Below are positions 53,273-61,480 of a stretch of DNA of 64,000 nt, one piece after another; the first letter of the stretch is position 1, and every line of letters begins with the position of its first letter. The stretch covers positions 186,001 to 250,000 of the forward strand of contig CAVRTB010000003.1 of the NCBI GenBank assembly GCA_963724065.1, read 5' to 3'. The notes beneath the pieces were generated by a model. It worked only from the letters and a program-made list of their open reading frames with translations, had not been told where the DNA came from and searched no databases. A program made the translations under genes and the position numbers. This DNA comes from DASRIA01 sp963724065 (GTDB taxonomy: Bacteria > Actinomycetota > Thermoleophilia > Solirubrobacterales > JBBDJG01).

Positions 53273-54307
53273 GTGGAGAGCGACCGAGACACGCGCGTAA
53301 TCGCACACGACCTGCGCGACACGAGCGCACCCGATCGCAACCTCGCGCTCGAGCTGGTGCGCGTCACCGAGTCCGCTGCGCTCGCCGCAGCGCGCTGGAT
53401 CGGCCGCGGCGACAAGGAGGCGGCCGACCAGGCCGCCGTCGACGCGATGCGCTTCACGCTCCATGCCGTGCCGATGGACGGGATCGTCGTGATCGGCGAG
53501 GGCGAGAAGGACGAGGCCCCGATGCTCTACAACGGCGAGCAGATCGGCGACGGCAGCCCCCCCGAGGTCGACGTCGCGGTCGACCCGCTCGAGGGCACGC
53601 GCCTGACCGCGCGCGGCATGCCGAGCGCGCTGGCGGTGGTGGCGCTCGCGGAGCGGGGCAGCATGTTCGACCCGGGGCCCTGCGTCTACATGGAGAAGAT
53701 GGCCGGCGGCGACGACATCGCCGACCTGCTCGACCTCGACCGCCCGCTCGGCGAGACGCTGAAGCTGGTCGCCAAGCGCCGCGGCTCCGATGTGAGCGAC
53801 TTGATGGTGATCATGCTCGACCGTGAACGCCACGGCGACGCGATCGCCCTCGTGCGAGAGTGCGGCGCACGCATCCGCTTCATCACCGACGGGGACGTTT
53901 CGGCAGCGATGCTCGCGGTCACCGAGGGCAGCGGCGTCGACCTGCTGTGGGGCATCGGCGGAACGCCCGAGGGCGTGCTGTCCGCGGCCGCGATCAAGAG
54001 CATGGGCGGGCACCTGGTCGGCCGCCTGTGGCCGCGCGACGAGGACGAGCGAAACCGCGCCAAGGACGCCGGCTACGACCTCGGCGAGATCCTCGACGCC
54101 AACCGGCTGATCGCCGGCGAGGACGTGTTCTTCGCCGCCACGGGCGTAACGGACGGGGACCTCCTTCAGGGAGTGCGCTACCGCGACGGCGCCGCCGCGA
54201 CGACCGAGTCGCTCGTGATGCGCTCGCGCTCCGGCACCGTGCGCAAGGTGCAGGCAACGCACAACCGCGCAAAGCTGCGGGTCCTCACAGGTACGCGGTA
54301 CGGCTGA
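53273..54307 (+). CDS. glpX: class II fructose-1,6-bisphosphatase
   Basis: A 344-residue GlpX-type phosphatase of gluconeogenesis. The metal site is seen in VVIGEGEKDEAPMLYNGEQIG and VDVAVDPLEGTRLTARGM. Other family stretches are GPCVYMEKMAGG, GARIRFITDGDVSAAM, LLWGIGGTPEGVLSAAAIK and FFAATGVTDGDLLQGVRY. Length is typical of the family. GTG start at 53273. The gene ends at the first base of a heptamer repeat that separates it from the convergent moeA. Confidence 0.95.
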   Translation: MESDRDTRVIAHDLRDTSAPDRNLALELVRVTESAALAAARWIGRGDKEAADQAAVDAMRFTLHAVPMDGIVVIGEGEKDEAPMLYNGEQIGDGSPPEVDVAVDPLEGTRLTARGMPSALAVVALAERGSMFDPGPCVYMEKMAGGDDIADLLDLDRPLGETLKLVAKRRGSDVSDLMVIMLDRERHGDAIALVRECGARIRFITDGDVSAAMLAVTEGSGVDLLWGIGGTPEGVLSAAAIKSMGGHLVGRLWPRDEDERNRAKDAGYDLGEILDANRLIAGEDVFFAATGVTDGDLLQGVRYRDGAAATTESLVMRSRSGTVRKVQATHNRAKLRVLTGTRYG

Positions 54308-54366
54308 GTTCGCAGTCGGCAGTTCGCAGTCGGCGGTTGCGAACTGCGAACCGCGAACTGCCAACT
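54307..54366. repeat. heptamer inverted repeat, copy 2, filling a convergent gene gap
   Basis: It starts at the last base of the glpX stop and ends inside the moeA stop. The left arm (54307-54338) alternates GTTCGCA and GTCGGCA/GTCGGCG units; the right arm (54339-54366) is four units in reverse (GCGAACT, GCGAACC, GCGAACT, GCCAACT). The arms can pair almost end to end. A bidirectional terminator role is plausible. Confidence 0.8.
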
Positions 54367-55570
54367 AGAGGATCTCTATTTCGACGATCTCCCCCGCGGC
54401 GACGTCGCCGCGTTCGACCTCCAGATACGCGAGCGCCTGTACGCCGACCATGCTCGTCAGCACGTGGGATCCCTGGGCCTTCGTGGGGCGGACATGCCAG
54501 CCGTCGTCGGCCGCCGTGAGGGCGCAGCGCACCACGTGCGCGCGCCCCGGGCGCTTGGAGTAGGCGGCTTCGAAGGTCGCCCGCGCGCGCTTGTCGTCTA
54601 CGGCCGCCCCCTGCATCCTCGCGAGCGCCGGGCGCACGAAGAGGTGGAACGTGATCATCGCCGAGACCGGGTTGCCCGGGAGGCCGAAGCAGAGCGTGTC
54701 TGTGCCAGTCCCGAAGTACGTCGGGTGACCAGGGCGCAGCGCGACGCCCCAGAAGACCTGCTCGATGCCGAGCGCGGCGAAGGCGGGGCGCACGTGATCG
54801 TGCGGTCCGACCGATACGCCGCCGGTCGCGACGACGACGTCGGCGGCGAGCGCGCGCTCGAGCGTTGCGATGGTCGACGCGCGATCATCCACCGCGCGTT
54901 CCACGAGGTGGACCCGCCCCCCGGCCTCCCTGACCTGCGCCGGCACGGCGTAGCCGTTCGTGTTGCGGATCTGGCCGGGCCCCAATCGCGCCGGGGGTTC
55001 GACCAGCTCATCGCCCGTGACGACGACCGCGACGCTCGGCAGCCGCGCGCATTCGAGGGCGGCCACCCCGGTCGATGCCGCGACGCCGAGCTCCGCCGCG
55101 CCCAACCTCGTTCCCGCCGTGAGCACGACATCGCCTGCGCGCAGGTCCTCGCCGGCGCGGCGGATCTCCTTGCCGGCCGGTAGCGGCACTTCCACGAGCA
55201 AGCCGTCGCCCGCGAACCGGGCATCCTCGACGCGCAGCACTGCGTCGGCGCCGCGCGGCAGCATCGCGCCTGTCGAGATGCCGGTCGCCTGACCGGCCTC
55301 GAGCACTCCCTCATACGGCCGGCCGGCGCGCGATTCACCGACGACCTCCAGCGCAACCGGCGCCTGCCGGGAGGCACGCGCGACGTCATCGGATCGCACG
55401 GCGTAGCCGTCCATGGCCGAGTTGTCGAACGGAGGCACGTCGTCCATGCCCGCGACCTCCCGCGTCAGCACGCGGCCCTGCGCCTCGTCGAGCCGCACGC
55501 GCTCCGAGCGCGCCGCGGGAACCCTCGCGAGCACGTGCTCAGCGGCTACGCGTGGGTCCAGATCGTCCAC
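54365..55570 (-). CDS. moeA: molybdopterin molybdenumtransferase MoeA
   Basis: A 401-residue enzyme inserting molybdate into molybdopterin-adenylate. Signatures: VPPFDNSAMDGYAVRSDD, GQATGISTGAMLPRGADAVLRVED, RRAGEDLRAGDVVL, VVVTGDELVEP, GQIRNTNGYAVPAQV, DVVVATGGVSVGPHDHV, VFWGVALRPGHPTYFG and CFGLPGNPVSAMITFHLFV. All four MoeA domains are present. GTG start at 55570. Fits with the MOSC and DUF6457 proteins elsewhere in the window as signs of molybdenum-enzyme use. Confidence 0.95.
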   Translation of the reverse strand: MDDLDPRVAAEHVLARVPAARSERVRLDEAQGRVLTREVAGMDDVPPFDNSAMDGYAVRSDDVARASRQAPVALEVVGESRAGRPYEGVLEAGQATGISTGAMLPRGADAVLRVEDARFAGDGLLVEVPLPAGKEIRRAGEDLRAGDVVLTAGTRLGAAELGVAASTGVAALECARLPSVAVVVTGDELVEPPARLGPGQIRNTNGYAVPAQVREAGGRVHLVERAVDDRASTIATLERALAADVVVATGGVSVGPHDHVRPAFAALGIEQVFWGVALRPGHPTYFGTGTDTLCFGLPGNPVSAMITFHLFVRPALARMQGAAVDDKRARATFEAAYSKRPGRAHVVRCALTAADDGWHVRPTKAQGSHVLTSMVGVQALAYLEVERGDVAAGEIVEIEIL

Positions 55571-55598
55571 GGCCGGGTTGTGCCCGGTCCGGTCTGCG

Positions 55599-56102
55599 TC
55601 AGCTCCGGCGCAGCCCGCGCGCGACAGCGTCCAGTGCTCGCAGCGTGAGCCGGCCGCCGACCTTCAGCGGCAGCTTCACGGCCTCGGTGGCGCCATCGAC
55701 TGCGAGACGGGGGAGGCTGGGCGCGGCGCCGGCCCCGCGCGAAGCCTTCGTGCCCGCGGGCGGCGTGGACGCAGCCGGCGTGGACGCGGAAGCGGCGGCA
55801 CGTGTCGCCGCCGCGGGTGCGCGCTTGCGGGGCGCCGCCGCGGGGCGCTTCGCAGCCGCTGAGGGCTTGCGCGACGAGCTCGTGGCCGATGCCTTGGCCC
55901 CTCCCGTGGCGGTCCTGCGGCGGTCGTTGGCCCGCTGGGGACGCGTCTTCGGGAGCCGGCTCATGATGTCCGGCGCGGTTGTCGCCGGTGGGACCGCGGC
56001 TTCCTCGGGGCCCGGCGCCGGGTTGGGCCTGGGCTGCGCATCCTTGGCAGGCGCGGTGCGGGTGCTTCCCGGCGGCTGGCTGGGCTGGTGCTCTCGATCC
56101 AC
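55599..56102 (-). CDS. Ala/Pro/Lys-rich disordered protein
   Basis: A 167-residue protein of low complexity: Pro/Glu-rich at the start, then Lys/Arg/Ala-rich repeats (SSRKPSAAAKRPAAAPRKRAPAAA), and an ordered-looking C-terminal 40 residues (LAVDGATEAVKLPLKVGGRLTLRALDAVARGLRRS, partly shown as KLPLKVGGRLTLRALDAV) that may be an amphipathic helix. The middle resembles histone-like tails, so nucleic-acid or membrane association is possible. GTG start at 56102, 28 bases before moeA on the same strand. Strand choice is supported by the charged, Ala/Lys-rich composition, but expression is unproven. Confidence 0.5.
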   Translation of the reverse strand: MDREHQPSQPPGSTRTAPAKDAQPRPNPAPGPEEAAVPPATTAPDIMSRLPKTRPQRANDRRRTATGGAKASATSSSRKPSAAAKRPAAAPRKRAPAAATRAAASASTPAASTPPAGTKASRGAGAAPSLPRLAVDGATEAVKLPLKVGGRLTLRALDAVARGLRRS

Positions 56103-56559
56103 GGTGCCTCCCGTCAGATGGCTTTTAGCTGCGGTTCTGGGGCCTGCGGGCGCCTGGTCGAGCGACCGCGCCGGCGATAAACCTTGCGGAGCGTACTCCT
56201 ACCCGATTAGTCTGGAACTCGACATACGGTCAATCCGAGTCCGCCGCGTCCAGGCGTCCGGCCATGTCGTCCATCCGTGGAAGTTCGGCCTTTCCGGGCA
56301 AAATGTCCGGATTTAGCAACTTTCGCGTTAGAAAGTCGTATCAATCAGTGAAACTAATAGGAGAACGAACCATTCCAGCGGTGTGTGGTTGCATAGGTTC
56401 CGGCAAGGCGCCGACCGCTTGACTTCAGAAAAGATAGCGGTAATATCCGGACACCCGTACGGGCGGCTGGCAGGCCGTCCGCAATTGGCGCGTCGTAACG
56501 CGAACTTCGTTCACGGCGGGGCGGACAGCCTCCGAACTGCCTGAGCGCGGAAGGAACAC
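56103..56559. other. 457-base upstream region of the principal sigma factor gene
   Basis: Less GC-rich than the surrounding DNA, especially 56290-56450. It holds the strong promoter noted separately and an AGGAGAACG stretch near 56360 with no attached gene. No ORF of quality is seen. It probably carries regulation for rpoD and the leftward gene. Confidence 0.5.
56419..56446 (+). promoter_or_regulatory. sigma-70-type promoter of rpoD
   Basis: TTGACT (56419-56424) and TAATAT (56441-56446) with a 16-base spacer form a near-consensus -35/-10 pair. Transcription would start near 56453, giving a leader of about 107 bases before the TTG start codon. Confidence 0.75.
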
Positions 56560-57660
56560 TTGCTTCAAAGCGAACTGCATGAACTAGAAGAGATCAAGGG
56601 CCTCGTCACCAAGGGTCAACAACAGGGCGTCCTCTCGTACAACGAAGTCGCCGACGCTGTCGCGGAGATTGACCTTGACGAAGCCGATGTAGAGGAGCTC
56701 TACGGGTTCCTCGAGAAGTCAGAGATCGAGCTGGTCGAAGACCTGGAGGGCGGACAGGCCAAGCCAGAGGTAGAGCCGCCCGACACCGGCAAGCGCAGGC
56801 GCAAGGCGAAGAGCCAGATCGACCTGCGGCCGGACATGACGACCGATTCGCTGCAGCTCTTCCTGAAGGACATCGGGAAGGTGCGGCTGCTGACCGCCCA
56901 GGAAGAGGTTGACCTCGCCAAGCGCATCGAGCGCGGAGACCTGGACGCGAAGCAGAAGATGGTCGAGTCGAACCTGCGTCTGGTCGTCTCGATCGCCAAG
57001 AACTACCGCAACCAAGGCCTGCCGTTCCTGGACCTGATCCAGGAGGGAACCCTCGGCCTGGTGCGTGCAGCCGAGAAGTTCGACTACCGGAAGGGTTTCA
57101 AGTTCTCGACCTACGCCACCTGGTGGATCCGCCAGGCAATCGCCCGTGCGCTCGCCGACAAGGCGCGCACCATCCGGATCCCCGTGCATGTGGTCGAGAA
57201 GCTCAACAAGATCGGCCGGGCGGAGCGCAAGCTCGTGACCGAGCTCGGTCGTGAGCCTACCGCCGAGGAGATCGCCGCAGTGACGGGCATCGACCCCGAC
57301 GAGGTCGGCGCGATCAAGCGCTCGGCACAGGCTCCGATCTCGCTCGAGAAGCCCGTGGGCGACGAGGAGGAGTCGGAGTTCGGGCAGTTCATCGCCGATG
57401 AGCGCGCCGAGTCCCCCTACGATCGCGCGGTCGACAACCTCACCAAGGAAGCGCTACGTGAGGCACTCGAGAACCTCTCCTACAGGGAGCGCCGGGTGCT
57501 CGAGTTGAGGTACGGCCTCGGCGGCGAGCACCCGCGTACCCTCGATGAGGTCGGGCGCACGTTCAACGTGACGCGCGAGCGCATCCGCCAGATCGAGAAC
57601 CAGTCGCTCAAGAAGCTCCAGAGCCTCGCAGAGGCCCAGAAGCTTCGCGAAGTGGCGTAG
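56560..57660 (+). CDS. rpoD: principal RNA polymerase sigma factor (SigA/RpoD)
   Basis: A 366-residue group 1 sigma factor. Residues 5-60 are region 1.1 (EEIKGLVTKGQQQGVLSYNEV). Region 1.2 includes DSLQLFLKDIGKVRLLTAQEEVDLAKRIERGD (in part). Region 2: NLRLVVSIAKNYRNQGLPFL, DLIQEGTLGLVRAAEKFDY, KGFKFSTYATWWIRQAIARA. Region 3: GRAERKLVTELGREPTAEEI. Region 4: YRERRVLELRYGLGGEHPRT and VGRTFNVTRERIRQIENQSL. Presence of region 1.1 marks it as the housekeeping factor. TTG start at 56560, preceded by GGAAGGA; I see no in-frame ATG or GTG nearby. Followed at once by a heptamer repeat. Confidence 0.95.
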   Translation: MLQSELHELEEIKGLVTKGQQQGVLSYNEVADAVAEIDLDEADVEELYGFLEKSEIELVEDLEGGQAKPEVEPPDTGKRRRKAKSQIDLRPDMTTDSLQLFLKDIGKVRLLTAQEEVDLAKRIERGDLDAKQKMVESNLRLVVSIAKNYRNQGLPFLDLIQEGTLGLVRAAEKFDYRKGFKFSTYATWWIRQAIARALADKARTIRIPVHVVEKLNKIGRAERKLVTELGREPTAEEIAAVTGIDPDEVGAIKRSAQAPISLEKPVGDEEESEFGQFIADERAESPYDRAVDNLTKEALREALENLSYRERRVLELRYGLGGEHPRTLDEVGRTFNVTRERIRQIENQSLKKLQSLAEAQKLREVA

Positions 57661-57720
57661 GACTCCGCAGTCCGCAGTCGGCAGGTCGCAGCTCAGACCG
57701 CCGACTGCCGGCTGCTGAAC
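57661..57720. repeat. heptamer inverted repeat, copy 3
   Basis: Directly after the rpoD stop: four to five units of the GTCCGCA/GTCGGCA/GTCGCA kind (57663-57696), then the reverse-orientation units GCCGACT and GCCGGCT (57697-57720). It is more diverged than copies 1 and 2, but the period and arms are the same. It lies between rpoD and pilT on the same strand. Confidence 0.65.
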
Positions 57721-57769
57721 GCTCACTCGCCCTCAAGCTCTCGCCTCGGGTGGCCGAGAGAGTCTCTGT

Positions 57770-58981
57770 ATGGCCTTGGACCTACAGCGGGCGCTGCGCG
57801 CGGTCGTGGAGATAGGCGGATCGGACCTGCATCTCAAGGTTCCTTCGCGGCCCCTGGTTCGCCTGCAGGGTGACCTCACCCCCATCGAGGGGACCGAGTC
57901 GCTCAGCCCTGCGGACACGGAACGCGTGCTGCGCGAGATGCTCACCGCCAGCGAGCGGCTGGCCGAGTTCGCCCGCGACGGCGAGATCGACTTCTCCTAC
58001 ACGGTGCGGGGCCTGGCGCGCTTCCGCGTCAACGCGTTCCGCCAGCGCGGCTCGATCTCGATCGCATGTCGCGTCGTTCCGTTCGAGATCCGCACGGCGG
58101 AGGAACTCGGTCTTCCCGAGGTCGTCACGCGCCTCGCGGCGGAGCCGCGCGGGATCATCGTTGTCACGGGCACGACGGGGTCGGGCAAGTCGACGACGCT
58201 CGCCGCGATGGTCGACCACATCAACCGCTCCTTCGCGAACAACATCGTGACGATCGAGGATCCGATCGAGTATCTGCATCGCGATCAGCGGTCGGTCGTG
58301 CACCAGCGCGAGATCGGGTTCGACACGACTTCCTTCGCGCAGGCGCTGCGCCGCGTGCTGCGTCAGGACCCCGACGTGATCCTGATCGGTGAGATGCGTG
58401 ACGAAGAGACCGTCGGAACCGCGCTGAGCGCGGCCGAGACCGGCCACCTCGTGCTGAGCACGCTCCACACGATCGACGCGGTGGAGACCGTGAACCGGAT
58501 CATCGACTTCTTCCCGCCGCACCACCACCAGCAGGTTCGAGCGATGCTCGCAGGCTCGTTGCGGGGCGTCATCTCACAACGCCTCGTGCCGACGATCAAC
58601 GGCGAGGGTCGCGCGCCTGCATGCGAGGTGCTCACGATGACCGGCCGGGTGCGCGACTTGATCTCGAACCCCGCGGAGACCGCGAAGCTCGGCGAGGTGA
58701 TCGCGGAAGGCTCCTATTACGGTATGCAGACCTTCGATCAGGCGCTGCTGAAGCTGCACGAGGACGGGAAGATCTCGATGGAGGAGGCCCTCAAGGCCGC
58801 GACGCACCCCCACGACTTCAAGCTGCTGGTCGCCGCCGACGGGCAACGCTCGACCTCCGTGGACCAGATCTACTCCCAGGACCGCTCCCAGGACGCACCC
58901 CCGCCGACCCGCGAGCCGAACGGCTCGCGGCCGCCCGGCGCCGGCGAGCAGCACAACGTGTACGCGCCGCCGGGCCGCTAG
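57770..58981 (+). CDS. pilT: PilT-type twitching ATPase
   Basis: A 403-residue hexameric ATPase that retracts type IV pili. GGSDLHLKVPSRPLVRLQGD is the N-terminal domain. Walker A is VVTGTTGSGKSTTLAAMVDH; ASP box TIEDPIEYLHRD; Walker B DPDVILIGEMRDEETV; His box TGHLVLSTLHTIDA. The C-terminal 45 residues are Pro/Asp/Gln-rich and not conserved. The AIRNLIRE motif of classical PilT is replaced by other sequence. No pilin or other pilus genes are adjacent, so the machinery is elsewhere or the protein serves another secretion-like system. ATG 57770. Confidence 0.92.
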   Translation: MALDLQRALRAVVEIGGSDLHLKVPSRPLVRLQGDLTPIEGTESLSPADTERVLREMLTASERLAEFARDGEIDFSYTVRGLARFRVNAFRQRGSISIACRVVPFEIRTAEELGLPEVVTRLAAEPRGIIVVTGTTGSGKSTTLAAMVDHINRSFANNIVTIEDPIEYLHRDQRSVVHQREIGFDTTSFAQALRRVLRQDPDVILIGEMRDEETVGTALSAAETGHLVLSTLHTIDAVETVNRIIDFFPPHHHQQVRAMLAGSLRGVISQRLVPTINGEGRAPACEVLTMTGRVRDLISNPAETAKLGEVIAEGSYYGMQTFDQALLKLHEDGKISMEEALKAATHPHDFKLLVAADGQRSTSVDQIYSQDRSQDAPPPTREPNGSRPPGAGEQHNVYAPPGR

Positions 58982-59004
58982 CGCCCGGCCGCTCCCTACA
59001 CTTC

Positions 59005-59016
59005 ACTTCGTAAAGT
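59005..59016. promoter_or_regulatory. possible HxlR operator
   Basis: ACTT-CGTA-AAGT, a short palindrome about 83 bases upstream of the HxlR gene, followed by an AT-richer stretch (GTTATCAT) that could hold a -10. HxlR-family sites often have such ACTT/AAGT half-sites. The short length makes this weak. Confidence 0.3.
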
Positions 59017-59098
59017 CGCTGTTATCATCGTTTCAGGCGCTTCATCGCACCCTTGCGATGGAGAGCGCAAGAGTCGAGTCGGAAGCCGGCCCTGGAAA

Positions 59099-59473
59099 AT
59101 GGCGAACGAGACCTGTCCTGTATGCGATACCGCGGAGATCATCTCCGGGAAGTGGACGCTCCTCGTCATCAGGGACCTCGCCGCGGGTTGCAGCCGCTTC
59201 TGCGAGCTCGAGCGATCGCTCCAGGGAATCAGCCCGCGCACGCTGTCGCTGCGCCTGCGGGCGCTCGAGGCCGAGGGCATCATCGAGCGGCGCACGTATC
59301 CGGAGGTGCCGCCGCGGGTCGAGTACACGCTCACGGCGAAGGGCGAGGCGCTCGTGCCGCTGATCGAGCACATGCGCCGCTACGGGCGTGACTGGCTCCA
59401 GAACGGCAATGGGCACGCCCCTCGGCCGATGCCGGTACCCGCCCGCCCCGCCGCTCCGGCACGAGCTCTGTGA
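59099..59473 (+). CDS. HxlR-family winged-helix regulator
   Basis: A 124-residue regulator: CPVCDTAEIISGKWTLLVIRDLAAG opens the family's winged helix (the first Cys may be redox-sensing, as in HypR/YodB), SRFCELERSLQGISPRTLSLRLRALEAEGIIERR is the recognition part (shown as ISPRTLSLRLRALEAEG), and YTLTAKGEALVPLIEHM the dimer helix. The tail is Pro/Ala-rich. Two Cys in CPVC at the N-terminus suggest thiol-based sensing. ATG 59099. A textbook terminator follows. Confidence 0.9.
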   Translation: MANETCPVCDTAEIISGKWTLLVIRDLAAGCSRFCELERSLQGISPRTLSLRLRALEAEGIIERRTYPEVPPRVEYTLTAKGEALVPLIEHMRRYGRDWLQNGNGHAPRPMPVPARPAAPARAL

Positions 59474-59476
59474 ACA

Positions 59477-59501
59477 AGCCGCCTCGGGCGGCTCTTTTTT
59501 T
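59477..59501 (+). terminator. intrinsic terminator of the HxlR gene
   Basis: AGCCGCC (59477-59483), loop TCG, GGCGGCT (59487-59493), then a run of seven T (59495-59501). A 7-base-pair GC-rich stem with a U-tract is a classical intrinsic terminator. Confidence 0.92.
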
Positions 59502-59593
59502 GCCTGCACCGCGGCGCGGCAGACCTCGCTAACTTAGTTCGCTTGCCTTGCCGCCCCCGCGGCGATGGAACCAAAGAAAGGGAGGACCTCCAC

Positions 59594-60286
59594 ATGAGCC
59601 GCATCCTGAGGCGCTGGCCGTCGCCTGCGATGATCGTCGCGTTCGTGGCGCTCGGCGTGGCGCTTGCCGGCACCGCAAACGCGCTGCCCGGCAAGAGCCG
59701 AGTGAAGAAGGATGACATCGCGCGCGCCGCTGTGCGGGCCAAGCACATCTACACGAATGCGGTGCGCACCAAGCACATCAGGTCGCGCAACGTCACCCGG
59801 TCGAAGATCGCGCGTCGCGCGGTCAACTCCGAGATCGTGGGCCAGGATGCGCTGACGGGAGAGAACATCGTCGAGTCGTCGCTGTCGACGGTGCCCAACG
59901 CGAGCAAGGTGAACAGCCGCGCCGTCGAGAAGATGTCGTTCGTCGTGGCCGCCGGCACCGCCGCGACGCAGGTGCTGAGCCTCAACGGGCTCGTCCTGAC
60001 CGCCGCCTGCAGCGCCGGCCCGGCGTTGAGCGTGACGGCGGGCACGGCAGTCAGTGGTGCGTATCTACGAACCTGGGGCCTCCACACGGGCACCGGGTCC
60101 TTCCATGTGATCGACGACAGCTTCAACGTAGGCGACAGCACCGATGCGCTGCCCGCGGCCGCCGGAGGCACGAACATCTCGGGGAATCTCATCTACGTCC
60201 GCACGGACGGGGAGGTCGTCACCGCGACGTTCCTCGCGCAGGAGACTCCCACGGGCTGCATCTTCGCGGGCACCGCGACGGGCTGA
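59594..60286 (+). CDS. secreted protein, paralogue 1 of an adjacent pair
   Basis: A 230-residue protein: a basic start and signal or anchor helix (PSPAMIVAFVALGVALAGTA), then a charged helical repeat (HIYTNAVRTKHIRSRNVTRS, KIARRAVNSEIVGQDA) that looks like a trimeric coil or pentapeptide-like stalk, and a C-terminal beta domain with two Cys (TAACSAGP and TGCIFAG). The next gene has the same layout and start. Such proteins are very common in this bacterial group, probably surface-exposed stalks with a beta head. ATG 59594 has GGGAGG upstream. Function unknown. Confidence 0.72.
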   Translation: MSRILRRWPSPAMIVAFVALGVALAGTANALPGKSRVKKDDIARAAVRAKHIYTNAVRTKHIRSRNVTRSKIARRAVNSEIVGQDALTGENIVESSLSTVPNASKVNSRAVEKMSFVVAAGTAATQVLSLNGLVLTAACSAGPALSVTAGTAVSGAYLRTWGLHTGTGSFHVIDDSFNVGDSTDALPAAAGGTNISGNLIYVRTDGEVVTATFLAQETPTGCIFAGTATG

Positions 60287-60290
60287 ATTC

Positions 60291-60330
60291 GAGTTCGCGG
60301 TAGGCGGTTCGCAGTTCGCAGAGGCGTACT
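60291..60330. repeat. heptamer repeat, copy 4 (partial)
   Basis: Begins 4 bases after the stop of the secreted protein gene. Units GTTCGCG, GTAGGCG, GTTCGCA and GTTCGCA form the left arm; only a short reverse element (TACTGCGGGC) remains of the right arm. It lies between the two paralogous secreted-protein genes. Confidence 0.65.
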
Positions 60331-60512
60331 GCGGGCCGCCGCGTTGGCCTGACATTCGGACCGAGAATTCCGCGCACGGGCGCTGGTTCTCATCTACCTT
60401 CGCTTTGGGACCACGGGCAGGGGCCCCCCGCTGATTCGATCCTCCGAATGGCTACGGCGTCTGCTCGTTCCGGCAGGGATAGCTGTGCAGGGAACTGGAA
60501 GGAGCCAAAAGA

Positions 60513-61379
60513 ATGTCCCGTCTGTGGAAGCACCGCCCCTCCCCGGCGATGATCGTGGCAATGCTCGCGCTCTTCGTGGCCATGGGAGGCACCGGATACG
60601 CAGTGAGCAAGCTGCCCAAGGGCAGCGTAGGACCCGCGCAGATTCGGAAGAACGCTGTGCGCTCGCAGCACATCAAGTCAGGGTCGATCACGGCGGCCAA
60701 GCTCTCGAAGGGCACGCTCAGCGCGCTTCGAGATGGCACCGCGCCGCCCGCCGGGTCCCAGGGACCCGTGACATCGTCCGGTGCGCCGGACAGCGTCGCC
60801 TTCGCCGACAGGGCCGGGGTCGCCGACAAGGCGCTCCTTGCCGACAAGGCGCTGGCGGCTGACAACGCCACCAACGCGGCAAACGCCACCAACGCGGCAA
60901 ACGCCGGCCGCGCGAATGTGGCGGACAACGCTTCCGCGCTGGGCGGCAAGTCGGCGGCCGAGTTCCTGAACAGCGACACGATCCGCTGGATCACGCCGTT
61001 AACGATCGGCGCAGGCACGAAGGAGATGCTGGAGGTCGGTCCGTTCACACTGACCGCCCGCTGCATTCTCGACGCCACGCTCGGCGGCGTCGCGAACCAG
61101 GACCAGGCCGACATCATCATCTCCACGGAGCAGGCGAAATCCGCGTTCGACGGGGATGACCTGCTCGGCAGCCTCGACCCCGGCGACAACATCGAGACGC
61201 GCCAGTTCGTCAACACCGTCGCGGCCGATCACGGCACCCCGCGGTTCGAGGCCTCCTCGGACGGCCTCGCGATGGGCGGGGACGGCGTGCTCTACATCAA
61301 GGGCTCGTACCTGTTCGCCAGCATGAACGTGGCCGGACAGTCGGGCAAGTGCAAGTTCGGCGGATACATCTTCCTCTAG
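60513..61379 (+). CDS. secreted protein, paralogue 2 of an adjacent pair
   Basis: A 288-residue protein with the same layout as its neighbour: signal helix (PSPAMIVAMLALFVAMGGTG), a stalk with KGSVGPAQIRKNAVRSQHIK, then a run of short Ala/Asn/Asp repeats (DKALLADKALAADNATNAAN) of 6-7 residue period as in trimeric autotransporter-like stalks, and a C-terminal beta domain with two Cys (TARCILDA, GKCKFGG). Start ATG 60513. Probably an extracellular stalk-and-head protein. A strong terminator follows. Confidence 0.75.
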   Translation: MSRLWKHRPSPAMIVAMLALFVAMGGTGYAVSKLPKGSVGPAQIRKNAVRSQHIKSGSITAAKLSKGTLSALRDGTAPPAGSQGPVTSSGAPDSVAFADRAGVADKALLADKALAADNATNAANATNAANAGRANVADNASALGGKSAAEFLNSDTIRWITPLTIGAGTKEMLEVGPFTLTARCILDATLGGVANQDQADIIISTEQAKSAFDGDDLLGSLDPGDNIETRQFVNTVAADHGTPRFEASSDGLAMGGDGVLYIKGSYLFASMNVAGQSGKCKFGGYIFL

Positions 61380-61404
61380 GCCACAGGCCCTGAGGAGACA
61401 GCTC

Positions 61405-61436
61405 GAGGGGCGGTGCGCAAGCGCCGCCCCTCTTTC
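61405..61436 (+). terminator. intrinsic terminator after paralogue 2
   Basis: GAGGGGCGGTGC (61405-61416), loop GCAA, GCGCCGCCCCTC (61421-61432), then TTTC. A 12-base-pair stem with one G-T pair and a short T-tract. Confidence 0.8.
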
Positions 61437-61480
61437 GTCGCGGCGGTAGGAGGAGCCCGCCGGACGGCGAATCAGCGCTC

